This document shows, piece after piece, positions 1-8,638 of a stretch of 64,000 nt of DNA. Source of the DNA: GCA-2683135 sp964507445 (lineage in GTDB: Bacteria; Planctomycetota; GCA-002687715); NCBI GenBank assembly GCA_964507445.1, contig CAZDQF010000013.1, positions 62,001-126,000 on the forward strand. Reading direction: 5' to 3'. The position numbers and the translations under genes are program-made. Position 1 is the stretch's first letter. Each line of letters starts with the position of its first letter. The notes under the pieces are model-generated. The model was not told where the DNA came from. It searched no databases and was given only the letters and a program-made list of their open reading frames with translations.

Positions 1-254
1 GCCCAGAGATGAGCGCATCCGGTGCCCTGGTTCTCGAGCCAGGGGCAGGAGCATTCGTGGGAGACGGCGCCGCCCTGATCCCGTTCGATCCAGACGTTGT
101 GGTGGCGCCTGAAGAAGCGGACCCGGGCCTCCCAGGAGCCGTCGCCGGAGCCCTCCAGCAGCCGTACGTCGCCGTCGTCCAGCAGCTGGCGGCCTTCGTC
201 CATCTCCGCCTGATTGAACGGGACCTTGAGTTCTTCGGGGTTGATGCCTGCCAC
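1..254 (-). CDS. SWIM zinc-finger protein, N-terminal fragment
   Basis: The gene runs off the left edge, so only the first 84 codons are visible. The GTG at 254 is the only reasonable start because an in-frame TGA lies four codons upstream. Near the window edge is a C-S-C-P-W spacing followed by G-C-A-H, the Cys-x-Cys...Cys-x-His pattern of a SWIM zinc finger (nucleic-acid or protein binding). In bacteria a SWIM domain near the N-terminus often precedes an SNF2-type helicase or occurs in a stand-alone DNA-binding protein; which applies here cannot be told. It is divergent from the thioesterase gene, with only 24 bp between the starts. Confidence 0.6.
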   Translation of the reverse strand, partial: MAGINPEELKVPFNQAEMDEGRQLLDDGDVRLLEGSGDGSWEARVRFFRRHHNVWIERDQGGAVSHECSCPWLENQGTGCAHLW

Positions 255-278
255 GGTCTGAGGTCATAACATCAGCAC

Positions 279-677
279 ATGGCACACGTCAGCCGGTTCC
301 GTCATCAGGTCCGCAGTTACGAGCTGGATTCCTACGGCCACGTCAACAACGCGGTGTTCATGCAGTGGTTGGAGCACGGGCGCAGCGGCTTGCTGCAGGA
401 TCATGGCTTCAACTACAACAACGTGGAGCAACGCTGGGGCATCCGGTTCGTGCTCGTCTCCACCCGGATCGACTTCAAGGCGGGCCTGAGCCTGGCGGAC
501 GAGGTGGAGGTCACCACGGAGGTCAGCCGCGTGGGGACCACGTCCGCCACCTTCAGTCAGCGGGTCCTGCGCGGCGACGAGGAGGCGGCCACCTGCGAGA
601 CCGTGGTGGTGTTCACGGACCCGTCCATGCAGACGCCGGTCCCGATCCCTGACGAGTTCAAGGACCTCTACGCATGA
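279..677 (+). CDS. Hot-dog-fold acyl-CoA thioesterase (4HBT/YbgC type)
   Basis: This 132-residue protein matches the usual length and start of single-domain 4HBT thioesterases, which hydrolyse acyl-CoA thioesters in the cytoplasm. The diagnostic stretch is at residues 14-28 (Y-E-L-D-S-Y-G-H-V-N-N-A), with Asp17 as the probable catalytic acid, followed by the hot-dog helix 'FMQWLEHGR'. The acyl chain preference cannot be read from sequence. The 3' end overlaps the converging methyltransferase gene by 20 bp. Confidence 0.85.
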   Translation: MAHVSRFRHQVRSYELDSYGHVNNAVFMQWLEHGRSGLLQDHGFNYNNVEQRWGIRFVLVSTRIDFKAGLSLADEVEVTTEVSRVGTTSATFSQRVLRGDEEAATCETVVVFTDPSMQTPVPIPDEFKDLYA

Positions 678-1425
678 GCAGGGTCACGGGCCCCCCGTTG
701 CGGGGCAGGCCCTCCAGCGGCGCCCCCGCCTCCTGGGTGCGCCGCCAGACCTGCTCCAGTCGGAACGGCGAGGCGCCCAGGGCGCGCTCCAGCTGAGCCG
801 GGCGCCACACCCGCTGCCGCTTGGACGAACGCACCTCGCGCCGGCCTTCGGGGCCGTCGATGAGGACCGTGGCGTCCATCCAGCGCAGGTCGTCGCCCGC
901 CGGCCGCTGGCTCATGACGGTGACCCGAGCCGTGCGGTCTCCCTGGGTGGAGGTCCATGTGTCCGCGACCGGTTCCCCCGGCGCTTCCAGCTCCAGCTCG
1001 AGGACCATGAGGCCATCGGGGAGGAGGGCGGTGGCGGTGGACTCGAGGAATCCCAGGACCTGCGCGTCCGTCAGCAGGTACCGGAAGGAGTCGATGAGGC
1101 AGAACGCGCCGTGGAAGCGGGGAGCGATGGAGAAGCGAGCGGCGTCCGCCTGGAAGACGCGGCCCGGCGCCCGTCGCGCCGCGTGCCGGAGCATGGGCCG
1201 GGCGTTGTCGAAGCCGAAGACGTGGAACCCCTGATCCATCAGACCAGGGATCAGGCGACCGCCGCCGGTCATGGGTTCCAGCAATCGGGCCGGCGGGGGT
1301 GCGCCGGCTGCGGTGAACACCGACGTGAGCATCTCCACCTCGCGCTCCGGTGGGAACGCGAACGCCAACTCGTAGACGTCCGCGTCCAGGTACCAGCTGG
1401 ATTCCGCAGGGGATGGGTGAGCCAC
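658..1425 (-). CDS. Class I SAM-dependent methyltransferase
   Basis: A 255-residue protein with a Rossmann-type methyltransferase core. Motif I is 'LLEPMTGGGR' at residues 48-57, an acidic ribose-binding strand follows ('GFDNA', about 70-74), and a later strand reads 'FHGAFCLIDSF'. The GTG start at 1425 was chosen because upstream codons run into the neighbouring M50 protease gene and no ATG is available between them. The substrate is unknown; the fold resembles small-molecule methyltransferases more than rRNA ones. It follows the M50 protease gene by about 40 bp and may be cotranscribed with it. Confidence 0.75.
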   Translation of the reverse strand: MAHPSPAESSWYLDADVYELAFAFPPEREVEMLTSVFTAAGAPPPARLLEPMTGGGRLIPGLMDQGFHVFGFDNARPMLRHAARRAPGRVFQADAARFSIAPRFHGAFCLIDSFRYLLTDAQVLGFLESTATALLPDGLMVLELELEAPGEPVADTWTSTQGDRTARVTVMSQRPAGDDLRWMDATVLIDGPEGRREVRSSKRQRVWRPAQLERALGASPFRLEQVWRRTQEAGAPLEGLPRNGGPVTLLMRRGP

Positions 1426-1466
1426 GCCCTGGAGCGTACACCTGCGGCGCCGAATCGGTCTGACGG

Positions 1467-2291
1467 CTAACGCTTGTCGGTGACGATGACCGTGCCGTCC
1501 GGGAGCCGGATCAGCTGGCGCTGCTGTCCGCCGGGGGCGCCGGGGTTCGCCATGACGGCGGCCCGCATCTCTTCCATCCGCGCTGCCTGGCGCACCATGT
1601 AGCCCACACCGGCGAGCATGATGCCCCGGAACACATCGTCGGTGAGGAGGGCGCTGGCGGCGCCGAGGCCCATCATCACCGCACCCACGATGGCTCCGGC
1701 GCGCGCGGCGATCCGGGTCCCCTGGCTCCAGCTGCGCCGACGCTGCCACATGACGGCTCGCAGGATGCGCCCGCCGTCCAGCGGAAAGCCGGGGACCAGG
1801 TTGAAGATCCCGAGGATCAGGTTCGCCCACCAGAGCTGGTTGGCGGTCCAGTCGATGACCGCGAAGGCGAGGGTGGTCTCCGCGGGGATGACGGCATCGA
1901 TGACGAAGAACGCGGCGGCCAGGGCGAGGCTGACGGCGGGGCCGGCGGCGGCGATCAGCAGCTCATGGCGAGGCGTCCGCGGTTCGGCGGTCAGCCGGGC
2001 GACGCCGCCGAAGATGTGCAGGGCGATGGACTGGGTGCGGATGCCGAACCGCCGGGCCGTCAAGGCGTGGCCGAACTCGTGGGCGAGGATGGAGCCGAAG
2101 AACCCTGCCGCGAGGAGGAGGCCCGTGAGGATGGCGCCGCCGGTACCCAGGACGGTGGCCAGGGAGGACGAGATCCCCAACACCAGGAGCAGGGCGATGG
2201 GGAACCAGCTCCAGTCCAGGGTGACCGGGATGCCGGCGATCCGTCCGAGGCGGAGGCCGCTGTTGCCGAGGCTGCCGAGGAGGGTGCTCAT
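1467..2291 (-). CDS. M50-family site-2-type membrane metalloprotease
   Basis: A polytopic membrane protein of 274 residues. The zinc-binding HEFGH motif (His71, Glu72, His75) sits in a transmembrane helix, and the third-ligand region 'FPLDGGRILRAV' follows about 85-90 residues later. This is the M50 (SpoIVFB/Rip-like) layout for intramembrane cleavage of membrane-tethered substrates. No PDZ or CBS domain is visible, so it belongs to the short subgroup. The start at 2291 gives the family-typical N-terminus ending in 'IAGIPVTLDWSWFP'; a longer form starting at 2327 is possible. Confidence 0.85.
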   Translation of the reverse strand: MSTLLGSLGNSGLRLGRIAGIPVTLDWSWFPIALLLVLGISSSLATVLGTGGAILTGLLLAAGFFGSILAHEFGHALTARRFGIRTQSIALHIFGGVARLTAEPRTPRHELLIAAAGPAVSLALAAAFFVIDAVIPAETTLAFAVIDWTANQLWWANLILGIFNLVPGFPLDGGRILRAVMWQRRRSWSQGTRIAARAGAIVGAVMMGLGAASALLTDDVFRGIMLAGVGYMVRQAARMEEMRAAVMANPGAPGGQQRQLIRLPDGTVIVTDKR

Positions 2292-2410
2292 GGCGGATGA
2301 TACGGCGCCGGGTGAGCTCCTTCTCATGACACCTTGTCAGTCCGGGAGCGCCGCCGCCGCTTCGGGAGCGTACCGCGCACCCTGGGGCCCCGTGCTACAT
2401 TTGCCGGATC

Positions 2411-3367
2411 ATGCGGTGGATTCCCGTGCTCTTGCTGCTGATCCCCTGCTCCCCGGCCCAGTCGGTCGTGAACGTGGGCGACGCGGTGCCCATGCCGGAG
2501 GCGGAGCAGCTGTGGAACGCGCCGTTCCGCCGCCTGGATGACAGCTGGGGCAAGGCGGTGCTCTTCGTCTGGTTCCTCACCGAGGAGCAGGGCGCTCGCT
2601 TCGTGGGACGCCTCAACGAGCTCCACGACCGGCACCACGAGCAAGGGCTCGTGGTGGTGGCGGTCACGCACCGGCCCCTGGAGCAGGTGGAGTCCTGGAT
2701 CAAGCGTCACCGCCCCCGGTTCGCGGTGGCCCATGAGCCCAGCAACCTGAGCATGGGGGCCTGCGGGTTCATGCAGTGGCCTTCGGCGCTCCTGAGCAGT
2801 CCTCGTCACCGTGTCCTCTGGCGCGGGGGAGGGGCCTCGGCCCCAGCGGCGGCCATCAAGGCGGCGCTGAAGACGGCTGAGGAGGAGGGCCCCGACGCGG
2901 CGCTGCGCATCGTGGCGGCGCTCCCGCCGCGGCTGGGCCGCGTGCAGTCCGCCATGGAGCAGGGAAAGCTGGGGAAGGCCCTGGCCGCGCTCCCGGAGAA
3001 GGGGGGCGCCGAGCAGCAGACCCGGCGTCTCATCACGGACCTGCTGCAATCCAAGACGGACGCGGCGGCGGCGGCGGAGAAGGAGGGGCGCTACTACCAG
3101 GCGGAGATGCTGCTGAAGCGGCTGGTCCAGCATGCGCCGCGCACGTCATGGGGTGACGGGGCGGCCGAGTCCCTGCGGCGCTACGGCCGTGACCCCAAGA
3201 TCAGGGCGCAGGTGGCGGGGGGGAAGATCCTGGCGGAAGCGGAGCGGTGGATGGCGGAGAAGAAGTACGCCCACGCAGAGCGCTCCCTGAAGAAGCTGCT
3301 GACCCGACGCTATGAGGGGACCGCGGTTCGTTCCCGGGCGAAGGCGCTGCTGGAGAGGCTCAAGTAG
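2411..3367 (+). CDS. Secreted redoxin-like protein with helical repeats
   Basis: The 318-residue product begins with a clear signal peptide ('MRWIPVLLLLIPCSPAQS'). Residues about 20-140 resemble the AhpC/TlpA thioredoxin fold (strand 'KAVLFVWFL', then a 'VVVAVTHRP' strand), but no CxxC is present, so it is unlikely to be a thiol oxidoreductase. The second half is Ala/Lys-rich and helical with two TPR-like units ('ALAALPEKGG', 'AEKKYAHAERSLKKLL'). Function is unknown; a periplasmic scaffolding or sensing role is a guess. It converges on orn with a 4-bp gap. Confidence 0.6.
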   Translation: MRWIPVLLLLIPCSPAQSVVNVGDAVPMPEAEQLWNAPFRRLDDSWGKAVLFVWFLTEEQGARFVGRLNELHDRHHEQGLVVVAVTHRPLEQVESWIKRHRPRFAVAHEPSNLSMGACGFMQWPSALLSSPRHRVLWRGGGASAPAAAIKAALKTAEEEGPDAALRIVAALPPRLGRVQSAMEQGKLGKALAALPEKGGAEQQTRRLITDLLQSKTDAAAAAEKEGRYYQAEMLLKRLVQHAPRTSWGDGAAESLRRYGRDPKIRAQVAGGKILAEAERWMAEKKYAHAERSLKKLLTRRYEGTAVRSRAKALLERLK

Positions 3368-3371
3368 TGCC

Positions 3372-3917
3372 TCAGGGCACCAGGAACGTGCGCCGGTAGT
3401 ACCGCAGCTCTTCCACGGACTCGCGCACGTCGGCGAGGGCTTCGTGGGACTCCGCCTTGGCCGGGGGCTGGTAGCGATCCGGGTACCAGTGGCGCAGCAC
3501 GTGCTTCCAGGAGCTGACGTCCACGTTGCGGTAGTGACAGTAGTCGTGCAGGCGGGGCATGCGCGTGCGCAGGAACGCCCGGTCGTTGTGGACGGAGTTG
3601 CCGCAGAGCGGCGCGGCGCCCTTGGGCAGCCACTCCCGGATGAACTCCAGGGTCTGCTCCTCCGCCTCGGCGCAGGAGATGGTGGAAGCCTTGCAGCGAT
3701 CCAGCAACCCGCTCTCCCCGAAGAACTTCGCGGACCAGTCCGACAGGGTCTCCAGCTCCTCTTCGGAGGCGTGGATCACCAGATTGGGGCCCTCAGCGAG
3801 GATCTCCAGCTCCGCGTTGGTGACCAGAGAGGCGATCTCGATGATGTGGCAGGCGTCAGGGTCGAGCCCGGTCATCTCCAGGTCGACCCAGAGCATGTTG
3901 TTGGGGTCTTGAGGCAT
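3372..3917 (-). CDS. orn: Oligoribonuclease
   Basis: A 3'-5' exoribonuclease that degrades 2-5 nt RNA fragments and linear dinucleotides such as pGpG in the cytoplasm. The 181-residue length is normal. DEDDh-family residues are visible: Asp12 and Glu14 in 'WVDLEMTGLDP', the Asp of 'NSVHNDRAFL', and the final His/Asp in 'ESHEALADVRES'. 'YRNVDVSSWK' is also characteristic of Orn. The start ATG at 3917 faces the J-domain gene across 27 bp. Confidence 0.95.
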   Translation of the reverse strand: MPQDPNNMLWVDLEMTGLDPDACHIIEIASLVTNAELEILAEGPNLVIHASEEELETLSDWSAKFFGESGLLDRCKASTISCAEAEEQTLEFIREWLPKGAAPLCGNSVHNDRAFLRTRMPRLHDYCHYRNVDVSSWKHVLRHWYPDRYQPPAKAESHEALADVRESVEELRYYRRTFLVP

Positions 3918-3944
3918 GATCGGTCAGGTTAACATCGGGGCCGG

Positions 3945-4655
3945 ATGAAGGACTACTACGCCACCCTGGGGGTCTCCTCCGAGGCTTCGCCGGCTCAGAT
4001 CCGCGACGCCTACCGCAAGTTGGCGTTTCGCTGGCATCCGGACCGCAACAGCGCAGAGCGTGACGAGGCGCACCGCCGGTTCGTGGATCTGGGTGAAGCC
4101 TACGCGATCCTGAACGATCCCCAGCGGCGCATGCAGTACGACCTGCAGCGCCCCGGAGCGTCGGGCTCGACGCCGTCGAGCCGGTCCACCTCCTCGAGGG
4201 AGGGCGCCCCGTGGGCCTGGCACGATTTCTCCGATATCCCGGAGCCGGACCCGGACCCGGACCCGGAGCCGAGCGAGCGCGCGGAGGAGCTCCGCCGCGC
4301 CGCCGCCGCCGCCCAGGCCCGTCACCTCTACCGACGCAGGCTCCGCGACCTGGCCCGTGAGCTGGCCAAGGCCGACCGCGCCGGACACCGCGCGGATGTG
4401 ATCATCGCCGTCGGCATCCTCGGGACCGGCGTGACCGCCCTGGGGCTCACCTTCTCCGCCCTCATCGGCGTCAGCGTGCGCGAGTTCCGGGTCAATCCCT
4501 GGTACATCGCGGCCGCGTGGCTCCTGACCATGACCCTCGCCGCCTGGTTCTCCTCCGCTCGCCAACGGCGGGTCGAGCGCTACACCCCGTATGCGGAGGA
4601 GGTGCTGAAACGGACGGGTCACGGGCCGGAGGCGTCGTCGCCTCCGGCGGATTGA
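3945..4655 (+). CDS. Membrane-bound J-domain (DnaJ-like) protein
   Basis: An N-terminal J domain (residues 1-65) carries the HPD tripeptide at 31-33 that stimulates the DnaK ATPase. It is followed by a Ser-rich linker, a short Pro-Asp repeat (about residues 100-109) and a charged coiled helix rich in Ala/Arg. Two transmembrane helices follow (about 148-170 and 183-202). There is no zinc finger or C-terminal DnaJ substrate domain, so this is a type III J-protein that probably recruits DnaK to a membrane site. The partner is unknown. Confidence 0.85.
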   Translation: MKDYYATLGVSSEASPAQIRDAYRKLAFRWHPDRNSAERDEAHRRFVDLGEAYAILNDPQRRMQYDLQRPGASGSTPSSRSTSSREGAPWAWHDFSDIPEPDPDPDPEPSERAEELRRAAAAAQARHLYRRRLRDLARELAKADRAGHRADVIIAVGILGTGVTALGLTFSALIGVSVREFRVNPWYIAAAWLLTMTLAAWFSSARQRRVERYTPYAEEVLKRTGHGPEASSPPAD

Positions 4656-4680
4656 CGCCTCACGGGCCAGATCCCACCTG

Positions 4681-4717
4681 CATGGAGTCCCCCGGGGTCG
4701 CCCCGTGGCAGTCCATG
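4681..4717. terminator. Composite hairpin between J-domain and POT genes
   Basis: CATGGA (4681-4686) pairs with TCCATG (4712-4717) around an inner CGGGG-TCG-CCCCG hairpin (4693-4705). It starts 26 bp after the J-domain stop. There is no T-tract, so intrinsic termination is uncertain; it may only reduce read-through into the transporter gene. Confidence 0.35.
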
Positions 4718-4779
4718 CCGTACGCTACGCGCCAAAGTGAGCGGGCCCAGGCGCCGGACTCGACGCTCAGGAGGGATTG

Positions 4780-7029
4780 ATGGCTACCAACGATCAAGTC
4801 GCCGGACAGAAGGAACTGTTCGGTCACCCCACCGGACTCTTCACCCTCTTCTTCGCGGAGATGTGGGAGCGCTTCTCCTACTACGGGATGCGGGCGCTGC
4901 TCGTCTTCTACATGCTCAAGGGCTTCCTGGGTTTCGGAGACTCCGACGCCTACGCGGTCTATGGCGCTTACACCGCCCTGGTGTACATGACCCCGTTCTT
5001 CGGAGGGATGCTGGCGGATCGGCTCCTCGGCCAGAGGCGGGCGGTGATCCTGGGTGGTCTGCTCATGGGTCTCGGTCATCTGACCATGACCTTCGAGAAC
5101 GAGCCTGTGTTCTTCCTGGCGTTGGGTCTCCTCATCGCCGGCAACGGTTTCTTCAAGCCCAACATCTCGACCATGGTCGGGTCTCTCTATCCGGAGGGGA
5201 GCCCGAAGCGGGACGGTGGCTTCACCATCTTCTACATGGGCATCAACCTGGGGGCGGCGCTCGCCCCGTTGCTCTGTGGCTACGTGGGTGAGACCTACGG
5301 GTGGCACTACGGCTTCGGCCTCGCCACCATCGGCATGTTCATCGGCGTCGCCGTTTTCTGGGCACCGACCCGCCTGGCGCAATCGTTGATCCTGGCCGGA
5401 GCCGTGTTGACCGCGGTGGGGATGATCTACCTGCAGCGGGACTCCCACGTCGTGCTCCTGGTCCTTTACGGACTCGTGGGCGTCGCCCTCGTGATCGCCG
5501 GCTTCATTTCGTTCAGGGCGTTGGGACAGGGCGGGCTACCGGATTGGGCGGGGCAACCTCCGCACCCGGAGAAGCTCAAGGCGAAGGGACCTTGCGGGAT
5601 TTCCAACGAGATGGCGGTCTACGTCGGCACCGTCCTGGGGGTGCTGGTGCTGTCGGCGCTGGTGTGGGGCACGCTCTCCACGTCGATCATCCCCGATGAC
5701 ACCATCGCCGCATTGAAGAGCGAAGGCGGGTTCATGAACGTGGTCGCCACGTTCCTGGATGCGATTACGAAACCGGCGGGTCTGGTTTTGACGATTGCAG
5801 GTCTGCTGGCCTTGGTCTATCTGATCAAGGAGACGGTCAAGATGGAGAGGGTGCCACGTGAGCGCATGTACGTGGTCCTGATCTTGACCTTCTTCTCGCT
5901 CCTGTTCTGGTCGTTCTTCGAGCAGGCGGGCAGCTCCATCAACAACTTCACGGACCGCAACGTGGACCGGGTGTTCGAGAGCGAAGGGGTGAGCGAGGAC
6001 CAGATCGGTCAAGAGCTCGAGTTGATCCTGACTCAGTCGGTGCTGGGCTACTCCCACCCCGCCCTCGGTCAGGTGACCAAGAAGCTGGAGGAGATGCGGG
6101 ATGCCCGGTGGGAGGCGGAATCGGAAGGCAAGAGCGAGGCGGAGTTGGAGGAGCTTGAGGTCGAGCTGGAGGTGAACCCGACGGCCGATCTGCTCCCCGC
6201 TGCTGGCAATGAGCGGCTGTTCGTGGACATGGTGTCGAAGATCTTCGACAAGGCCGACCCTAAGGAGGTGGACTTCGACACGTCGCGAACCCTGACCATC
6301 ACCAAGGACAGCGCGGAGCAAGAGTTTGGTGGCGACGTCATCAGCCTGGACAAGCTCGACGGGGCTCGTGACGAGGCCCGCCGCAGGAAGATCACCCTGG
6401 ACGACGTGAAGATCACCTTCCAGGTCGATGCGTCCCACGTGGGGATGGCCCGAGCGTCGTACGGTCAGGAGATCCCGGCCTCCACGTTCCAGTCCGTGAA
6501 TCCCATCTTCATCATGCTCTTCGGGCTGTTGTTCACCGCGGCCTGGGCCATGCTCGCGGCGCGGGGCATGGAGCCCAGCACGCCGGTGAAGTTCGCCCTG
6601 GGGCTGGCCCAGCTGGGGCTCGGATTCGGCGCGCTCTGGATGGGTGCCCAGGGCGCCACGGACATGGGTATGGTCAACATCAGCTGGCTGGTGCTGGGCT
6701 ATCTGCTGCACACCACCGGCGAGTTGTGTCTGTCCCCTGTGGGGTTGTCGGCCATGACCAAGCTCTCGCCGTCGCGGTTGGTGAGCACGGTCATGGGGGC
6801 CTGGTTCCTCGCCACGGCGTTCTCCAACCTCGTGGCTGCCATCATTGCCCAGTTCACGGGAGTGACTGACGGCGGCGACGCCTCCATCATCCCGGCGCCC
6901 AAGGAAACGGTGAACACCTACGGAGACGTGTTCGGCACCGTGGCCCTGGCGGCGCTGATCTGTGCGGGCATCTGCTTGGCCCTCTCTCCCAAGCTGAAGG
7001 CCTGGATGCACGAAGGGGTGGAGGCCTGA
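4780..7029 (+). CDS. POT/PTR-family proton-coupled oligopeptide transporter with large loop insert
   Basis: An inner-membrane di/tripeptide:H+ symporter of the major facilitator superfamily. The helix-1 signature E-x-x-E-R-F-x-Y-Y-G is at residues 27-36 and the PTR2 motif 'FFKPNIS' follows in helix 4-5. The ATG at 4780 is preceded by AGGAGGG (4769-4775). The 749-residue length is well above the usual ~500. Much of the excess is a highly charged soluble segment (about residues 399-562) inserted after 'FTDRNVDR' and before 'EIPASTFQSVNP', between the two six-helix bundles. The insert has coiled-coil-like Glu-rich helices and is predicted extracytoplasmic. Two aminopeptidase genes lie downstream, consistent with peptide use. 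Confidence 0.88.
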   Translation: MATNDQVAGQKELFGHPTGLFTLFFAEMWERFSYYGMRALLVFYMLKGFLGFGDSDAYAVYGAYTALVYMTPFFGGMLADRLLGQRRAVILGGLLMGLGHLTMTFENEPVFFLALGLLIAGNGFFKPNISTMVGSLYPEGSPKRDGGFTIFYMGINLGAALAPLLCGYVGETYGWHYGFGLATIGMFIGVAVFWAPTRLAQSLILAGAVLTAVGMIYLQRDSHVVLLVLYGLVGVALVIAGFISFRALGQGGLPDWAGQPPHPEKLKAKGPCGISNEMAVYVGTVLGVLVLSALVWGTLSTSIIPDDTIAALKSEGGFMNVVATFLDAITKPAGLVLTIAGLLALVYLIKETVKMERVPRERMYVVLILTFFSLLFWSFFEQAGSSINNFTDRNVDRVFESEGVSEDQIGQELELILTQSVLGYSHPALGQVTKKLEEMRDARWEAESEGKSEAELEELEVELEVNPTADLLPAAGNERLFVDMVSKIFDKADPKEVDFDTSRTLTITKDSAEQEFGGDVISLDKLDGARDEARRRKITLDDVKITFQVDASHVGMARASYGQEIPASTFQSVNPIFIMLFGLLFTAAWAMLAARGMEPSTPVKFALGLAQLGLGFGALWMGAQGATDMGMVNISWLVLGYLLHTTGELCLSPVGLSAMTKLSPSRLVSTVMGAWFLATAFSNLVAAIIAQFTGVTDGGDASIIPAPKETVNTYGDVFGTVALAALICAGICLALSPKLKAWMHEGVEA

Positions 7030-7036
7030 CGGACTG

Positions 7037-8638
7037 ATGCGGCGATCACTCGCTACCTACTGGTTGTGCCTGCTGGCGCTCTGTGGCGCCGTGGGTGCGC
7101 AGGAGAACGCGGCCGTGGCCCTGGATGCGACGGCCGCGGCGGTGGAGCAGGCGGCGGCGTCCTACGAGGACTCCGCTCAGCCTGCTGAGGCCGTTCGGGA
7201 GGCCATGGAGGTGGCGGAGGACGCGTTCCAGAACGCGCAGACCGCCCTGGGCCAGGACGAGGCGTTGCGGGTCCATATTCCGGCGTTTGATCGCAAGGGG
7301 TCGTCGCCGGAGGTGCCGAAGAGCCTGAGGAAGGCGGCGGCCGGGTTCCGGGAGGCGGCGCAGCTGCTGCGGGACGGCAAGGACAAGGAAGCCAGGGACG
7401 CCATCTACAACAAGGCGGCGCCCGCGGCGGAGAAGGGCGTCAACCAGGACGCCTACATCACGGACACCTACTCTGTGTTCGCGTTCCTCTTGAGCCTCTT
7501 GGCGGTCCTGTTCGCCATGAACCGGCACCCGAGCACCCAGAAGTTGTTCAAGTACGTCCCGCTGCTGGTGTTCTGCTACTTCGTGCCGACGGTGTTCTCG
7601 AACCTCGGGATCATCCCCATCTCGTCCCCGTGCTACGACCTCATCAAGAAGCAGTTGTTGCCTGCCAGCCTGGTGCTCCTGGTGCTGTCCGTGGACATCC
7701 CGGCGATCATGAAGCTGGGGAAGAGCGCCCTGGTGCTGTTCTTCGCCGCCACCATCAGCATCGTCATCGGTGGCCCACTGGCGCTGCTGCTCTGCAAGGG
7801 CATGATCCCGGAGGCCATGGGGGACGAGGCCTGGAAGGGCCTGGCTGCCCTGTCCGGTTCGTGGATCGGGGGTGGGGCCAACTTCGTCGCCATCGGCGAG
7901 AGCGTGGGTGCGTCTGCGAACACCATGAGCATGATGGTGGTGGTGGACGTGGCCCTGGGCGAGTTGTGGACCATCGCCCTGCTGCTGTTCGCTGGTCGTG
8001 AGGCGACCATGGACCGCAAGATCGGGGCGGACCGGACCGCCATCGACGACGTCCGCCACAAGATCGAGGCGTTCGAGAAGGAGGTCTCCAAACCCACCAC
8101 CCTGCCGGACCTGTTGGCCATGCTGGCCATCGCCTTCGGCGTGGCCGCCATAGCCACGGCCCTGTCCAAGGTGCTGCCGCCCGTCGGCGACATCATCAAG
8201 GGCTTCACCTGGGTGGTGCTGATCGCCACCTCCGTGGCGGTGGTCATGTCCTTCACCAGGCTCCGCAACCTGGAGGGGGCTGGGGCTTCGAAGATGGGGT
8301 CGGTGTTCCTCTACCTGTTGGTGGCGGCCATCGGCGCTCACGCCCAGTTCTCCAAGGTGTTCGAGGTGCCGGCCCTGGTGCTGGTGGGCGCCATCTGGAT
8401 GCTGTTCCACATCCTCGTGCTGTTCGCGCTCCGACGCTTCACCAAGGCGCCCATCTTCTTCCTGGCGGTGGGATCCAAGGCCAACGTGGGGGGCGCCGCA
8501 TCGGCGCCCGTGGTGGCGTCCGCGTTCCACCCGTCCCTGGCCCCCGTGGGGGTGCTGCTGGCGGTGGCTGGCTATGTGCTGGGCACCTACGGCGGGTTGG
8601 CGTGCGCCGCGCTGCTGGAGTGGGTGAGCGGGTTCTGA
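7037..8638 (+). CDS. DUF819 integral membrane protein with N-terminal periplasmic domain
   Basis: It starts 7 bp after the POT stop, so it is probably cotranscribed. A signal peptide (residues 1-21, ending 'CGAVGAQ') is followed by about 120 residues of Ala/Glu-rich helices, then about ten transmembrane helices with DUF819 (YjcL-like) features: 'ALSGSWIGGGANFVAI' and 'VGSKANVGGAASAPVVA'. The duplicated Gly-rich helices suggest a transporter with inverted repeats, but substrates of DUF819 proteins are not firmly established. The stop is directly next to the converging aminopeptidase stop (TGATCA). Confidence 0.8.
   Translation: MRRSLATYWLCLLALCGAVGAQENAAVALDATAAAVEQAAASYEDSAQPAEAVREAMEVAEDAFQNAQTALGQDEALRVHIPAFDRKGSSPEVPKSLRKAAAGFREAAQLLRDGKDKEARDAIYNKAAPAAEKGVNQDAYITDTYSVFAFLLSLLAVLFAMNRHPSTQKLFKYVPLLVFCYFVPTVFSNLGIIPISSPCYDLIKKQLLPASLVLLVLSVDIPAIMKLGKSALVLFFAATISIVIGGPLALLLCKGMIPEAMGDEAWKGLAALSGSWIGGGANFVAIGESVGASANTMSMMVVVDVALGELWTIALLLFAGREATMDRKIGADRTAIDDVRHKIEAFEKEVSKPTTLPDLLAMLAIAFGVAAIATALSKVLPPVGDIIKGFTWVVLIATSVAVVMSFTRLRNLEGAGASKMGSVFLYLLVAAIGAHAQFSKVFEVPALVLVGAIWMLFHILVLFALRRFTKAPIFFLAVGSKANVGGAASAPVVASAFHPSLAPVGVLLAVAGYVLGTYGGLACAALLEWVSGF

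Noticed and set aside
1426..1830. Long N-terminal extension of the methyltransferase at 658-1425
   Set aside because: The extension lies inside the M50 protease coding sequence in another frame and is Arg/Pro/His-rich; GTG 1425 gives a normal start.
4243..4271. CCGGACCCGGAC-type tandem repeat in the J-domain gene
   Set aside because: Only about four short units coding for a Pro-Asp linker; common in GC-rich genes and without further structure.
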